In this document: positions 7,868 through 14,889 of the stretch, one piece after another | Layout of the letters: each line of letters starts with the position of its first letter | How positions within the stretch are numbered: position 1 is the first letter of the stretch | From: Chloroflexota bacterium | GTDB lineage: Bacteria > Chloroflexota > Dehalococcoidia > DSTF01 > RBG-16-68-14 | DNA: 22,877 nt | Reading direction: 5' to 3' | Assembly (NCBI GenBank): GCA_022563135.1 | Contig: JADFNZ010000005.1 | Span: 1 to 22,877 of the forward strand | Program-made: the position numbers and the translations under genes | The notes under the pieces: model-generated | Database searches by the model: none | What the model saw: only the letters and a program-made list of their open reading frames with translations | What the model was told of the DNA's origin: nothing

Positions 7868-8698
7868 TCAGCCTCCCTGCGTCGCCTCATCGGACGGGGA
7901 GAGGATCGACGCCAGCTCAGCCTCCAGCGCCTCCATACTGGCGCGTTTCTCCTCCCGCGCCGCGTGCGGTATCGAAACGTGCAGCTCCCGCACGACCCGC
8001 GCCGGCCTGGGCGAAAACACGATGATGCGTTCGGCCAGCTCGACAGCTTCGGAGAGGTCATGCGTGACGAAGATGACGGTCAGGCCGCTTCGCCGCCAGA
8101 TCGCGAGGAGCTCCTGCCGCAGGCGCCGGCGCAGCGGCACGTCCAGGTCTGAGAACGGCTCGTCCATCAGCAGGAGCTGCGGCTCCACGGCGAGCGCCCG
8201 GGCCAAGGCGACCCGGTGCCTCTCTCCGCCGCTGAGGCGTAGCGCGGGCCGGCCCGCCTCTCCGGCGAGGCCAACCAGCTCCAACGAATGCATGGCTCGC
8301 TCGCGCTTCTGCTGCGCCGAGACGCCGCTGGTGCGGAGGTCCATGGCGAGCAGCACGTTGTCCAGCGCGGTTCCCCACGGCGCAAGCCGGGGCGATTGAA
8401 ACACATAGGCCGTGTCCGGCCACGTTTCGCGCGGCAGCCGCCCGTCGACGAGCAACTCGCCCTGATACTCCTCCAGCAGGCCGCCGATGAGCCGCAACGC
8501 GGTCGTCTTGCCGCAGCCGCTCGGGCCGATGACGCAGGCGAACTCGCCGCGACGCACAGCGAATGAGAGACCGCCGTGCACAAGCTCGTCTCCCAGCCTC
8601 ATCTCTACGTCGCGAAACTCAACATGAGGAGCTCCTTCCGCAGGCGGTCGCTCCTGCGTCCGGCGATCGGCCACTCGCACCTGGCCTGCCACCGTCAC
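7868..8698 (-). CDS. ABC transporter ATP-binding protein (SsuB/TauB-like)
   Basis: A 276-residue cytoplasmic ATPase that powers the adjoining permease. The Walker A GPSGCGKTT is at 58-66, the Q-loop Gln near 101, the signature LSGGE at 155-159, Walker B LLLMDEP around 175-181 with SDLD after it, and the switch His213 in VTHD. All catalytic elements are intact. The short C-terminus is typical of the nitrate/taurine subfamily. The GTG start at 8698 overlaps the UbiE stop as GTGA, indicating translational coupling. That coupling ties the transporter directly to the menaquinone genes. Confidence 0.94.
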   Translation of the reverse strand: MTVAGQVRVADRRTQERPPAEGAPHVEFRDVEMRLGDELVHGGLSFAVRRGEFACVIGPSGCGKTTALRLIGGLLEEYQGELLVDGRLPRETWPDTAYVFQSPRLAPWGTALDNVLLAMDLRTSGVSAQQKRERAMHSLELVGLAGEAGRPALRLSGGERHRVALARALAVEPQLLLMDEPFSDLDVPLRRRLRQELLAIWRRSGLTVIFVTHDLSEAVELAERIIVFSPRPARVVRELHVSIPHAAREEKRASMEALEAELASILSPSDEATQGG

Positions 8699-9465
8699 CG
8701 CGGCCTCTCCCCAACGTGAATCGCCACGCTACCCAGCGCGAGCGAACGATGCGCGATGCGATGGAGCCCGGCAGCCTCCATCAGCTCCGTCAACTTCTCC
8801 GCCGAAGGCACGAACTGGGTGGACGCCGGCAGGTAGGCATAAGCGTCGGCGTCACCGGTGAGCAGCCGCCCAACGATCGGCACGACGCGGCGCAAATAGA
8901 ACCGCCCGGCGAACGAGAGAACGCCCGGCGGCGGGCCGAGCAGATCGAGCGTGACGACCCGGGCACCGGGCGCCACGACGCGGCGCATCTCGGCCAGGAA
9001 CGCGCCGATCTCCTCGACGTTGCGCAGCGAGAATGCGGTGACCACGCAGGAGAAGGTGGCGTCGTTGAACGGCAGGCGCAGCGCGTCGGCCTCCTGAAAC
9101 GAGATGCTCCAGCCGGCGCGAGTCCGCCGCGACTTCTCCCGCGCCACTTCGATCATAGGGCGCGAGAAGTCGATGCCCAGCACGGGCCCGCGATCGAGCC
9201 TCGCCAGCTCGACCGCCTGATCGCCGGTGCCGCAGCAGAGATCGAGCGCGGGCCTGCCCGGCAACGGATCGGCGAGCTGCGCGGCGAGTCGCCGCCACGC
9301 CTGATGCCGTCCGAACGTCATCAGGCCGTTCATCCGGTCGTAGCGACGGGCGATGCGGCCGAACATGTGGCGCACGTAGCGCGATTTCTCCGACGCGCCG
9401 CCCTCCAGCGCGACCCGGCGGTGGAGCGTCTCCTCCTCGAACGGCTGGTCAGTCTTTGTGGTCAG
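8695..9465 (-). CDS. ubiE: UbiE/MenG-family methyltransferase, probable CTG start
   Basis: A class I SAM-dependent C-methyltransferase of about 256 residues, probably methylating demethylmenaquinone. It shows the family opening MFGRIARRYDRMN, motif I LDLCCGTGDQA, an IDFSRPMIEVAR acidic-loop region, ADALRLPFNDATFSCVV and LRNVEEIGAFLAEMRRV. The first ATG/GTG/TTG is the GTG at 9375, only three residues before the conserved MF motif. The frame stays open upstream with coding-type GC3 (ASEKSRYVR precedes it). CTG at 9465 is two bases after the cupin stop and has AAGGAGG ten bases upstream. It encodes TTKTD, matching the cupin start TTKTE, so I chose it. The gene sits in the MenA operon. Confidence 0.9.
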   Translation of the reverse strand: MTTKTDQPFEEETLHRRVALEGGASEKSRYVRHMFGRIARRYDRMNGLMTFGRHQAWRRLAAQLADPLPGRPALDLCCGTGDQAVELARLDRGPVLGIDFSRPMIEVAREKSRRTRAGWSISFQEADALRLPFNDATFSCVVTAFSLRNVEEIGAFLAEMRRVVAPGARVVTLDLLGPPPGVLSFAGRFYLRRVVPIVGRLLTGDADAYAYLPASTQFVPSAEKLTELMEAAGLHRIAHRSLALGSVAIHVGERPR

Positions 9466-9467
9466 GA

Positions 9468-9878
9468 CTATTCGCCCTCCTTCCAGCCAGGCACGCTGAT
9501 CTGCATCAGCACAAGGTCTTCGTCGCCCTCGTTCATCACCTGGTGCGACTCGCCCGCCAGCATCCGCACGGTGACACCGGGGCCCACGTCTACTCTCTTG
9601 CCATCCAGCTCCACGATGCCGTTTCCGGCAAGGAAGACGAAGACCTGCGGGTACGGGTGATAGTGACGCGGGAAGACACCGCCAGGCACCAGCTTAGCCT
9701 GCGAGACCCAGAGGGTCGATTCGTGCTCGGCGCGCACGAGGATCGGCTTCTCCAACACGCCCTTCACCTTGCCCGCAACCTTCGTCCACTCCATCTCGTT
9801 CAGATCGATGACCGCCCCTCGTCCCTCCTGCACCGGCGCGTGTTCGCCCGGGTAGAACGCTTCCGTCTTCGTGGTCAC
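9468..9878 (-). CDS. Cupin-domain protein
   Basis: A 136-residue single-domain cupin. Motif 1 is GGVFPRHYHPYPQVFVFLAGNG (two histidines, His72 and His74, but Gln78 at the usual Glu position). Motif 2 is AGESHQVMNEG with His112 and the Asn. This suggests a metal site of the 3-His or 3-His/Gln type. Its substrate is unknown; a small quinone-pathway or regulatory role would be guesswork. The GTG start at 9878 is 13 bases after the CPBP stop. It is followed two bases later by the CTG start proposed for ubiE, and both proteins begin TTKT. Confidence 0.87.
   Translation of the reverse strand: MTTKTEAFYPGEHAPVQEGRGAVIDLNEMEWTKVAGKVKGVLEKPILVRAEHESTLWVSQAKLVPGGVFPRHYHPYPQVFVFLAGNGIVELDGKRVDVGPGVTVRMLAGESHQVMNEGDEDLVLMQISVPGWKEGE
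9476..9482 (-). promoter_or_regulatory. Shine-Dalgarno that decides the ubiE start
   Basis: AAGGAGG on the minus strand lies inside the last codons of the cupin gene, ten bases upstream of the CTG at 9465. The alternative GTG at 9375 has only a distant GGAG (12 bases). This favours initiation at CTG and coupling to cupin translation. Confidence 0.6.
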
Positions 9879-9891
9879 GTTGGCCTCCTCG

Positions 9892-10542
9892 CTAGGTAAT
9901 GGGGAACCAGATGAAGATCATCAGGTCCCAAAGGACGTGTGAGATCAGTACAGGCCACAGATTCCCGCGCCAGGCGTAGATCGCGGCCCACGCGGTGCCG
10001 GCGACGCCTGCCGCCACGACGATCATTAGGTTCCCCGCCACCAGGTGGACGCCGGCGTAGGCGGCTATCGCGGCGGCCGTACCGGCCACGACGCCCCAGC
10101 GCCGCACGAACGCCGACTGCACCAGGCCCCGCCAGTAGATCTCCTCGCCGGGGCCGACGACGAGCGCCAGCAGCAGCCCGATGCGGATGAGCGAAGCCCT
10201 GCTCCGCAGGTCATAGATGTCGCTCACCTGCTCCGGCGCGAACGGCAGGATCGCCGTCGCTACCTTGTCGCCGACCCAAAACACGCCGTACAGCGCAATC
10301 CCGGAAGCCACGCCGATCGCGATGTCCCCGGCCGTGGGGAGCCGATCGAAGGGGCGAACGCCGAGCAGCACGCTCACCGCCCCCAGCGTTCCTGTCGCGA
10401 CGCCCATCAGCACCCAGAAATTTATCGGCTGCCACGCGAACGAGAGCGTCCAGAACGCCAGCGCCAGAGGGAGCGTGAGCAGCGCAGGGAACATCCAGCC
10501 GGTCGCTCTGACCTGCACCGCGAGCGGGGATGTCGCCTCCAT
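9892..10542 (-). CDS. CPBP-family intramembrane metalloprotease
   Basis: A 216-residue integral membrane protein with about six to seven spans. The CPBP (CAAX protease/bacteriocin-processing) signature is present: EEIYWRG (Glu133, Glu134, Arg138), a His in AYAGVHLVAGN (His166) and a final His in SHVLWDL (His202). All catalytic positions are intact. Its substrate is unknown. ATG at 10542 shares its first base with the MenA stop (TGATG overlap), so it is translationally coupled to the prenyltransferase. Pairing with MenA recalls that CPBP enzymes act on prenylated or membrane-embedded substrates, but no direct link is shown here. Confidence 0.9.
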   Translation of the reverse strand: MEATSPLAVQVRATGWMFPALLTLPLALAFWTLSFAWQPINFWVLMGVATGTLGAVSVLLGVRPFDRLPTAGDIAIGVASGIALYGVFWVGDKVATAILPFAPEQVSDIYDLRSRASLIRIGLLLALVVGPGEEIYWRGLVQSAFVRRWGVVAGTAAAIAAYAGVHLVAGNLMIVVAAGVAGTAWAAIYAWRGNLWPVLISHVLWDLMIFIWFPIT

Positions 10543-11720
10543 CAGAAGGTCGCCTCCTCAAGCACGATCGAGAGGCTCAGCAGCAGGCCGAACGTGACGT
10601 GCGTCTGCGCGGTCATCAGATCGATCTTGGCCATGCCGGCCGGACTGTTTCCGGCGGCAAGGCCCGTTCCTGAAACCATCGCCTGGATCGCGACGACGGC
10701 GGCCGGCAGCGTCACTAGCGTCAGCAGCGCCCACCAGGCGAAGACGCCGGTCGCGGCTAAGACGACAACGGATGCGTACCCGCCCAGCACGAGACTGATA
10801 TAGAAGATCGCGCCGCGCTGCTGGCCGAGCATCGTCGAGAGCGTGCGAAAGCCTGCCCGCCGGTCGTCCTCGACATCGCGCACGTCGTTTGCGTGGAGGA
10901 TCGCCGCCACCATGAAGCCGGCCGGGATCGCGATTAGCCACGCGTCCCTCGTCACATCGCCGCTGATGGCGTAGTACGCGCCGAAGGCCATCAGCGGGCC
11001 CATGAGCACAAACACCAGCGGTACGCCCAGCGCGCGGTATTTGTACTGGAGCGGCGGCGCCGTATAGCCGTAGCCGCCCACCAGACCTGCGAGGCCGATC
11101 GCCAGCATGGCCGGCCCGCGCAGCGCGATCAGGTAACCGCCGATCGCCACGGCAATGCCGAGCAGCAGCAGCGCCGCTCGATACGCCTCGCTCGCGGTGA
11201 GGCGGCCCTGCACGAGCACCTTGCTCGCTCGCGGCGAATCCACCGTGTCCACTTCGTTCCGGACGTCGAAGACTTCGTTGATCACGTTCGTGCCCGCCTG
11301 CAATGAGATGGCCGCCACCACGACGAGGGCGAACAGGCCAGCGTCGAACCCATCGTCACGCCAGGCGAGCGCTGCGCCGAGCGCTACGGGCACGAGCGAC
11401 GCCGTCCACGAGAACGGCCGCACGATCTCGAACCAGGCCTGCAATCGTCCGTGCTCCAGGCGAGCAGCCGGCGCCGCTTCATAAGCCGCGGCGTCCGCTG
11501 TTGCTCTGGCAGGAGTGCTGCGGCTCTGCTGGTCAGCGATAAACGCCTGCAGGTCCGACTCCTGCACGCGGAGCGACCCACCGAACCGGAAGTGCGGCAG
11601 CAGCCCGTCCTTCACATGCCGGTAGACCGTCGCCTGAGAGACGCTCAGACGCCGCGCCACCTCCGCCACGGAGAGGCTTTGGGTGGAGACATCGCCGGAC
11701 GATGAGCTGTCTGTGGCCAT
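10542..11720 (-). CDS. menA: HTH domain fused to MenA/UbiA-family prenyltransferase
   Basis: A 392-residue fusion. Residues about 15-62 (SLSVAEVARRLSVSQATVYRHV through LRVQESDLQAFI) form an excisionase/MerR-type winged HTH. After an Ala-rich linker, residues about 90-392 are a UbiA-superfamily prenyltransferase with about eight to nine spans. The two Asp-rich motifs are NVINEVFDVRNEVD and HANDVRDVEDD, as in 1,4-dihydroxy-2-naphthoate polyprenyltransferase. The enzyme would prenylate DHNA to demethylmenaquinone, the substrate of UbiE in the same operon. I chose ATG at 11720; an in-frame TTG at 11735 is possible. A direct repeat and a -35/-10 pair lie just upstream, so self-regulation by the fused HTH is plausible. 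The HTH should face the cytoplasm. Confidence 0.9.
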   Translation of the reverse strand: MATDSSSSGDVSTQSLSVAEVARRLSVSQATVYRHVKDGLLPHFRFGGSLRVQESDLQAFIADQQSRSTPARATADAAAYEAAPAARLEHGRLQAWFEIVRPFSWTASLVPVALGAALAWRDDGFDAGLFALVVVAAISLQAGTNVINEVFDVRNEVDTVDSPRASKVLVQGRLTASEAYRAALLLLGIAVAIGGYLIALRGPAMLAIGLAGLVGGYGYTAPPLQYKYRALGVPLVFVLMGPLMAFGAYYAISGDVTRDAWLIAIPAGFMVAAILHANDVRDVEDDRRAGFRTLSTMLGQQRGAIFYISLVLGGYASVVVLAATGVFAWWALLTLVTLPAAVVAIQAMVSGTGLAAGNSPAGMAKIDLMTAQTHVTFGLLLSLSIVLEEATF

Positions 11721-11731
11721 GGCACACTTTC

Positions 11732-11764
11732 GCAATCGTGATCAATCATGTGCAATCGTATCAC
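11732..11764. repeat. Direct repeat in the HTH-MenA promoter, candidate operator
   Basis: GCAATCG is repeated at 11732-11738 and 11752-11758, exactly 20 bp apart (two helical turns), each followed by a G/A-TCA-like extension (GCAATCGTGATCA and GCAATCGTATCAC). One copy overlaps the proposed -10 and the other lies just before the ATG at 11720. The arrangement suits same-face binding by a MerR/excisionase-type HTH, possibly the one fused to MenA. Confidence 0.5.
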
Positions 11765-11782
11765 TGGGGAGCTTAGGATCAA
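11755..11782 (-). promoter_or_regulatory. Candidate promoter of the menaquinone/ABC operon
   Basis: On the minus strand TTGATC (11782-11777) and TACGAT (11760-11755) are separated by 16 bases, four matches of six to each sigma-70 hexamer. The predicted start would be near 11747, about 27 bases before the ATG. The -10 lies inside one copy of the direct repeat. Confidence 0.45.
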
Positions 11783-11882
11783 GCGTAGAGATACTCGACC
11801 GCCGACCGCAAACGTCTGCAGGCCAGCGCGCCACGCACTCGACTCGAACGGGGCAGCTAGGAATGCTGGTTCGTGGTGATCC

Positions 11883-12878
11883 CTACCCCCCGGGGAGGCG
11901 CACCTCTAGCTCGCGAGTATAGAGGCGGTCCTCGTAGCCACGGAGCGCGTCCGCCACCGTCGCTATCACATCGTCGATCTCGATGAGATCAGGGTTAAAC
12001 GTCACCGTGACGGACGGCGTCGCATCGTCGCTGCGAATGTCCACGGCGATCACCCCTTTCACGGCAGCGAGCGGCTCCACGGCCGGGTCTCCGCAGTACT
12101 CGTCGTCGCAGCGAAACCGGCGCGATTCAAAGCGCACCCGGCCGGCGTTGTCCGCGTCGGGAAACACCTCCAGCACGTGCTCCCGCGGCACGACGGTGAG
12201 GAAGCGCAGCCTGTCCGGAGGCTCTCCGCCGGGTACGGCGTCGATGGCGGCCTGCACATAGCTATCCATGGTCTCCTCATCGAGCTGGCCCTGGAAGGTC
12301 GCCTGGATCACGCCGTTGCGGTCGATAAAGACGCTGTGCGGCAGACCCCGCACGCCGTAGGCGTCCGAGATCGTCACGTCCGTGTCCATCGCGATCACGA
12401 AGTCGAAGAGCTCCAGCGCCTCGATAAACTCGCGGGCTTCGCTCACCCGCTCCTGAACGTTGACGCTCACGATCGTCAGGCCCTCGTCCTGGTGCGCGAG
12501 GCGCTGTTGTTCGAGAACAGGCATCTCCGCCAGGCAGCTCGTACACCAGGTAGCCCAGAAGTTGATCACGACCGGCCCGCCACGTAGCTCGCTCAATACG
12601 AAGCGCACATCGTCCATGTTCGAGGCCTCGAAGTTGCGGGCGAGGCGTCCCGTCCGCGATCCGGCCGACAGGTCGCCGCCTTCGCCCGGCGTGTCGACGA
12701 GGCGCGGGGAGCGGACGGAGTTGTCGACTCCGCCGTCTCGCAGCAAGACCAGAAACAGCACTGCGAACAGGCTTCCCAGTAGCGTGAGCGCCAGGAGCGC
12801 CCGCCAGAGGCTGATCTGGATCAGCGCACCGCGCCGCGAGGGCTGCGGTTCGGTCTGCGGGGGATTCGGAGCACCCAT
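11883..12878 (-). CDS. Membrane-anchored TlpA-like thioredoxin with HMA-like C-terminal domain
   Basis: A 331-residue protein. One N-terminal transmembrane helix (about 26-47) follows a Pro/Arg-rich cytosolic tip, so the rest should be outside. Residues about 75-215 are a TlpA/ResA-type thioredoxin with FWATWCTSC (Cys112, Cys115), cis-Pro180 in RGLPHSVFID and DRNGVI, and should reduce disulfides, for example in cytochrome c maturation. Residues about 225-325 look like a second ferredoxin-like HMA domain (AVKGVIAVDIRSDDATPSVTVTFNP pattern) with a Cys257-x4-Cys262 pair instead of CxxC. The fusion suggests metal or thiol transfer. It is transcribed from an extended -10 about 100 bases upstream and stops 160 bases before the HTH-MenA gene. 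Confidence 0.87.
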   Translation of the reverse strand: MGAPNPPQTEPQPSRRGALIQISLWRALLALTLLGSLFAVLFLVLLRDGGVDNSVRSPRLVDTPGEGGDLSAGSRTGRLARNFEASNMDDVRFVLSELRGGPVVINFWATWCTSCLAEMPVLEQQRLAHQDEGLTIVSVNVQERVSEAREFIEALELFDFVIAMDTDVTISDAYGVRGLPHSVFIDRNGVIQATFQGQLDEETMDSYVQAAIDAVPGGEPPDRLRFLTVVPREHVLEVFPDADNAGRVRFESRRFRCDDEYCGDPAVEPLAAVKGVIAVDIRSDDATPSVTVTFNPDLIEIDDVIATVADALRGYEDRLYTRELEVRLPGG

Positions 12879-12979
12879 CTACTCGCCTGCATCCTAGCCG
12901 GGCCGCTATCCAACGCTATGTGCGCGCGATCACGGCGCTAAACGCACGCCGGGCTGCCGGTCGCCAATCTACGATTCCA

Positions 12980-12988
12980 ATTGTACCA
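12980..12988 (-). promoter_or_regulatory. Extended -10 promoter of the TlpA-like gene
   Basis: The minus strand reads TGG-TACAAT, about 100 bases upstream of the ATG at 12878. The 9-base GTACAATTG that contains this hexamer recurs on the plus strand at 13039-13047, so the two divergent transcription units carry the same -10 in mirror image. Confidence 0.5.
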
Positions 12989-13038
12989 GTATCGAATGTC
13001 CTTTTTCTCCCGCCTCTTCGTCACAAGCGCAAACCGTT

Positions 13039-13047
13039 GTACAATTG
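13039..13047 (+). promoter_or_regulatory. -10 element of the zinc-ribbon/sigma operon
   Basis: TACAAT (13040-13045) lies within GTACAATTG. A poor -35 (TTCGTC) is possible 17 bases upstream. Transcription would begin near 13052, directly at the Shine-Dalgarno, so the leader would be very short. Confidence 0.45.
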
Positions 13048-13063
13048 ATCACGGAGGCTACTT

Positions 13064-13261
13064 TTGACATCTGAACGCCGCGGCGAAGAAGCGCGCGAGC
13101 GCGACGCCGCCCAGTCGAGCGAGCGCAGGGTCCTGCTTGGGGACCAGCAGTGCCCCCGCTGCCAGAAGTTCTTCACGGCCAGCTACTGGAGCGGCGAGAC
13201 GCTCGTTCAGGCGCGCTGCCTGAGCTGCGATCTTAAGTGGCCGCGGCCGGACGTCGTGTAG
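13064..13261 (+). CDS. Small zinc-ribbon protein
   Basis: A 65-residue soluble protein. An Arg/Glu-rich N-terminus is followed by two CxxC knuckles, CPRC (about 30-33) and CLSC (about 52-55), with a WSGETL turn between them; this is a treble-clef or zinc-ribbon shape. The TTG start at 13064 is supported by GGAGG six bases upstream. The function is not known; it could be a small nucleic-acid-binding or RNA-polymerase-associated factor. It lies 36 bases before the sigma-factor ATG on the same strand, so the two are probably cotranscribed. Confidence 0.75.
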   Translation: MTSERRGEEARERDAAQSSERRVLLGDQQCPRCQKFFTASYWSGETLVQARCLSCDLKWPRPDVV

Positions 13262-13297
13262 CTTCCGCAGCAGAGCGCGAACAACAGCGAGGAGAAT

Positions 13298-14617
13298 ATG
13301 CCCCGAAAATCGGCAACAGCTACTGCCTCCAGACCTCAGGCCACCAGTGAGATCGAGCTTCCTGACTCGGTCGAGCTGTATCTGAACGAGATCGCCCGCT
13401 TCAAGCTCCTCACGCCGCAGCAGGAGGTTGACCTCTTCAAGCGAATCGAGCACGGCCGCATCCTCACCCACCTGAGCGAGGTCTACGCAGAGGAGAACGG
13501 TGCTCTTCCCACGCCGGAAGAGCTCGTCTACCTCCTGCTGCTCGAAATGCTCGCCGGCCTCCGGCTCGTGCGGGAGAGCAAGGCCATCCGCGGGTTCCCC
13601 CCGCCGGGCGGCATCGGCGAGGAGATCCGCTACCAGCGGCTGCGCGATGCGATCGACCGCCAGCTCCCGACGAGACTCGACCGGAAGCTGCCGCCGTATC
13701 TGCGACAAGGCCTTAACCCGCTGCAGAACCCCATCATCAGCCTCTCGGTAGGGCAGCGCGTCTTTGGGTCAGAGCCGCCGCCGGAGCTTGAGCGCGGGCT
13801 CAAGCTTGTCGACCGCGGCGCCACGCCGAAGAACCAGAAGCTGACGCCGTACCTCAAGCACCTCATGCCTAACATGCGACGCGCTCGTGAAGAGGCGGCC
13901 CGAGCGGAGGAGCACATGGTGAATGCCAACCTGCGCCTGGTGGTGAGCGTCGCCAAGAAGCACGCGGCTCGCGGGCTGCCCCTGATGGACCTTGTTCAGG
14001 AGGGCAACGCCGGTCTCATGCGGGCCGTGGAGAAGTTCGAGTACCGCAAAGGCTATCGTTTTAGCACCTACGCCACCTGGTGGATCCGGCAGGCCGTCGG
14101 ACGCGCGATCGCGGACAAGGCGCGCACCATTCGCCTCCCCATCCACATCAATGAGCTTATCTCCAAGTACACGCAGGCCCGCGAGCGCCTGTTCCAGTAC
14201 TTCGGCCGGGAGCCTAAGGTGGGAGAGCTCGCACGATTCATGGGCATGAGCCAGGAGAAGGTACGGGAGGCGGCACGCGCCCTCCGCCAATCCGTCATCT
14301 CCCTTGAGACGCCCGTTGGCGAAGAGGACGAGAGCACGCTCGGTAGCCTGCTGGAGGACTTCCTCTCGCCCTCGCCCGAGGAGGAGGCGACCCGCGAGCT
14401 GCTGCGGGAGCGGGTTCGTGACGCCCTGAGCGTGCTGACGCCGCGGGAGCGCCAGGTGATCGAGCTTCGCTTCGGAATTCTTGACGGCCGTGCCCGCACG
14501 CTGGACGTCGTGGGTAATGCACTGGGCGTGACACGCGAGCGCGCTCGCCAGATAGAGGCGCAAGCGCTCTCAAAACTGCGCCACCACCACCAGCGCCGTA
14601 TCTTCGAGGACGAATAG
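13298..14617 (+). CDS. Sigma-70 family RNA polymerase sigma factor (RpoD/SigA-like)
   Basis: A 439-residue primary-type sigma factor. Region 1.2 is [31 protein letters not shown] (23-53). Regions 2.1-2.4 are about 205-281, including [61 protein letters not shown] and RTIRLP. Region 3 is about 282-360 and region 4 with the [27 protein letters not shown] is 401-424. About 150 residues (54-204) separate regions 1.2 and 2.1, where most SigA proteins have a short link. The ATG has GAGGAG a few bases upstream. It directs promoter recognition; whether it is the housekeeping factor or a group-2 relative cannot be settled from this window. Confidence 0.93.
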   Translation: MPRKSATATASRPQATSEIELPDSVELYLNEIARFKLLTPQQEVDLFKRIEHGRILTHLSEVYAEENGALPTPEELVYLLLLEMLAGLRLVRESKAIRGFPPPGGIGEEIRYQRLRDAIDRQLPTRLDRKLPPYLRQGLNPLQNPIISLSVGQRVFGSEPPPELERGLKLVDRGATPKNQKLTPYLKHLMPNMRRAREEAARAEEHMVNANLRLVVSVAKKHAARGLPLMDLVQEGNAGLMRAVEKFEYRKGYRFSTYATWWIRQAVGRAIADKARTIRLPIHINELISKYTQARERLFQYFGREPKVGELARFMGMSQEKVREAARALRQSVISLETPVGEEDESTLGSLLEDFLSPSPEEEATRELLRERVRDALSVLTPRERQVIELRFGILDGRARTLDVVGNALGVTRERARQIEAQALSKLRHHHQRRIFEDE

Positions 14618-14644
14618 CGCGACGCGGGGCGCAAGTGACCGGCT

Positions 14645-14672
14645 TTGTTCTCATGCCCTCGCGAGTTATCAT
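14645..14672 (+). promoter_or_regulatory. Candidate promoter of the acyl-CoA synthetase gene
   Basis: TTGTTC (14645-14650) and TATCAT (14667-14672) are 16 bases apart. They lie at the head of a 272-base gene-free stretch (14618-14889). The rest of that stretch holds two hairpins and no credible gene. Confidence 0.4.
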
Positions 14673-14744
14673 GCGTATAGTTGAGCGACGCGTTCTTGCG
14701 TGTCGCCTGCCACGGGGTGAAGGCGTCTGATGCGCACGTTAGCC

Positions 14745-14805
14745 GGGCTCCAAAAGAGCCCTCCCCTCTCACGAGAATGCCGCCACGCGCCACGATGCGT
14801 GGCGC
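14745..14805 (+). other. Two hairpins in the acyl-CoA synthetase leader
   Basis: Hairpin A is GGGCTC-CAAAA-GAGCCC at 14745-14761, followed by a C/T-rich run. Hairpin B is GCGCCAC-GATGC-GTGGCGC at 14787-14805. Both are perfect and sit about 90-130 bases before the start codon. A could be a terminator for the sigma operon or an attenuator; no riboswitch family is recognised. Confidence 0.4.
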
Positions 14806-14889
14806 CGCCTCATCCCCGCCAACCAGATCGATAACTTCTCGGAAGGACGCCGTTAGAACCAGAGCGCAGGAGAAGGAGTGAGCCCCGCA

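Noticed and set aside
8563..9660. 365-codon plus-strand open frame
   Set aside because: Antisense to ubiE, with Arg/His-rich nonsense translation caused by high GC.
13058..13708. 216-codon minus-strand open frame
   Set aside because: Antisense to the zinc-ribbon and sigma genes; no recognisable fold or Shine-Dalgarno.
14681..14881. 66-codon open frame in the acyl-CoA synthetase leader
   Set aside because: Arg/Ser/Pro-rich translation with no domain, no clear Shine-Dalgarno, and two perfect hairpins within it; better read as a leader.
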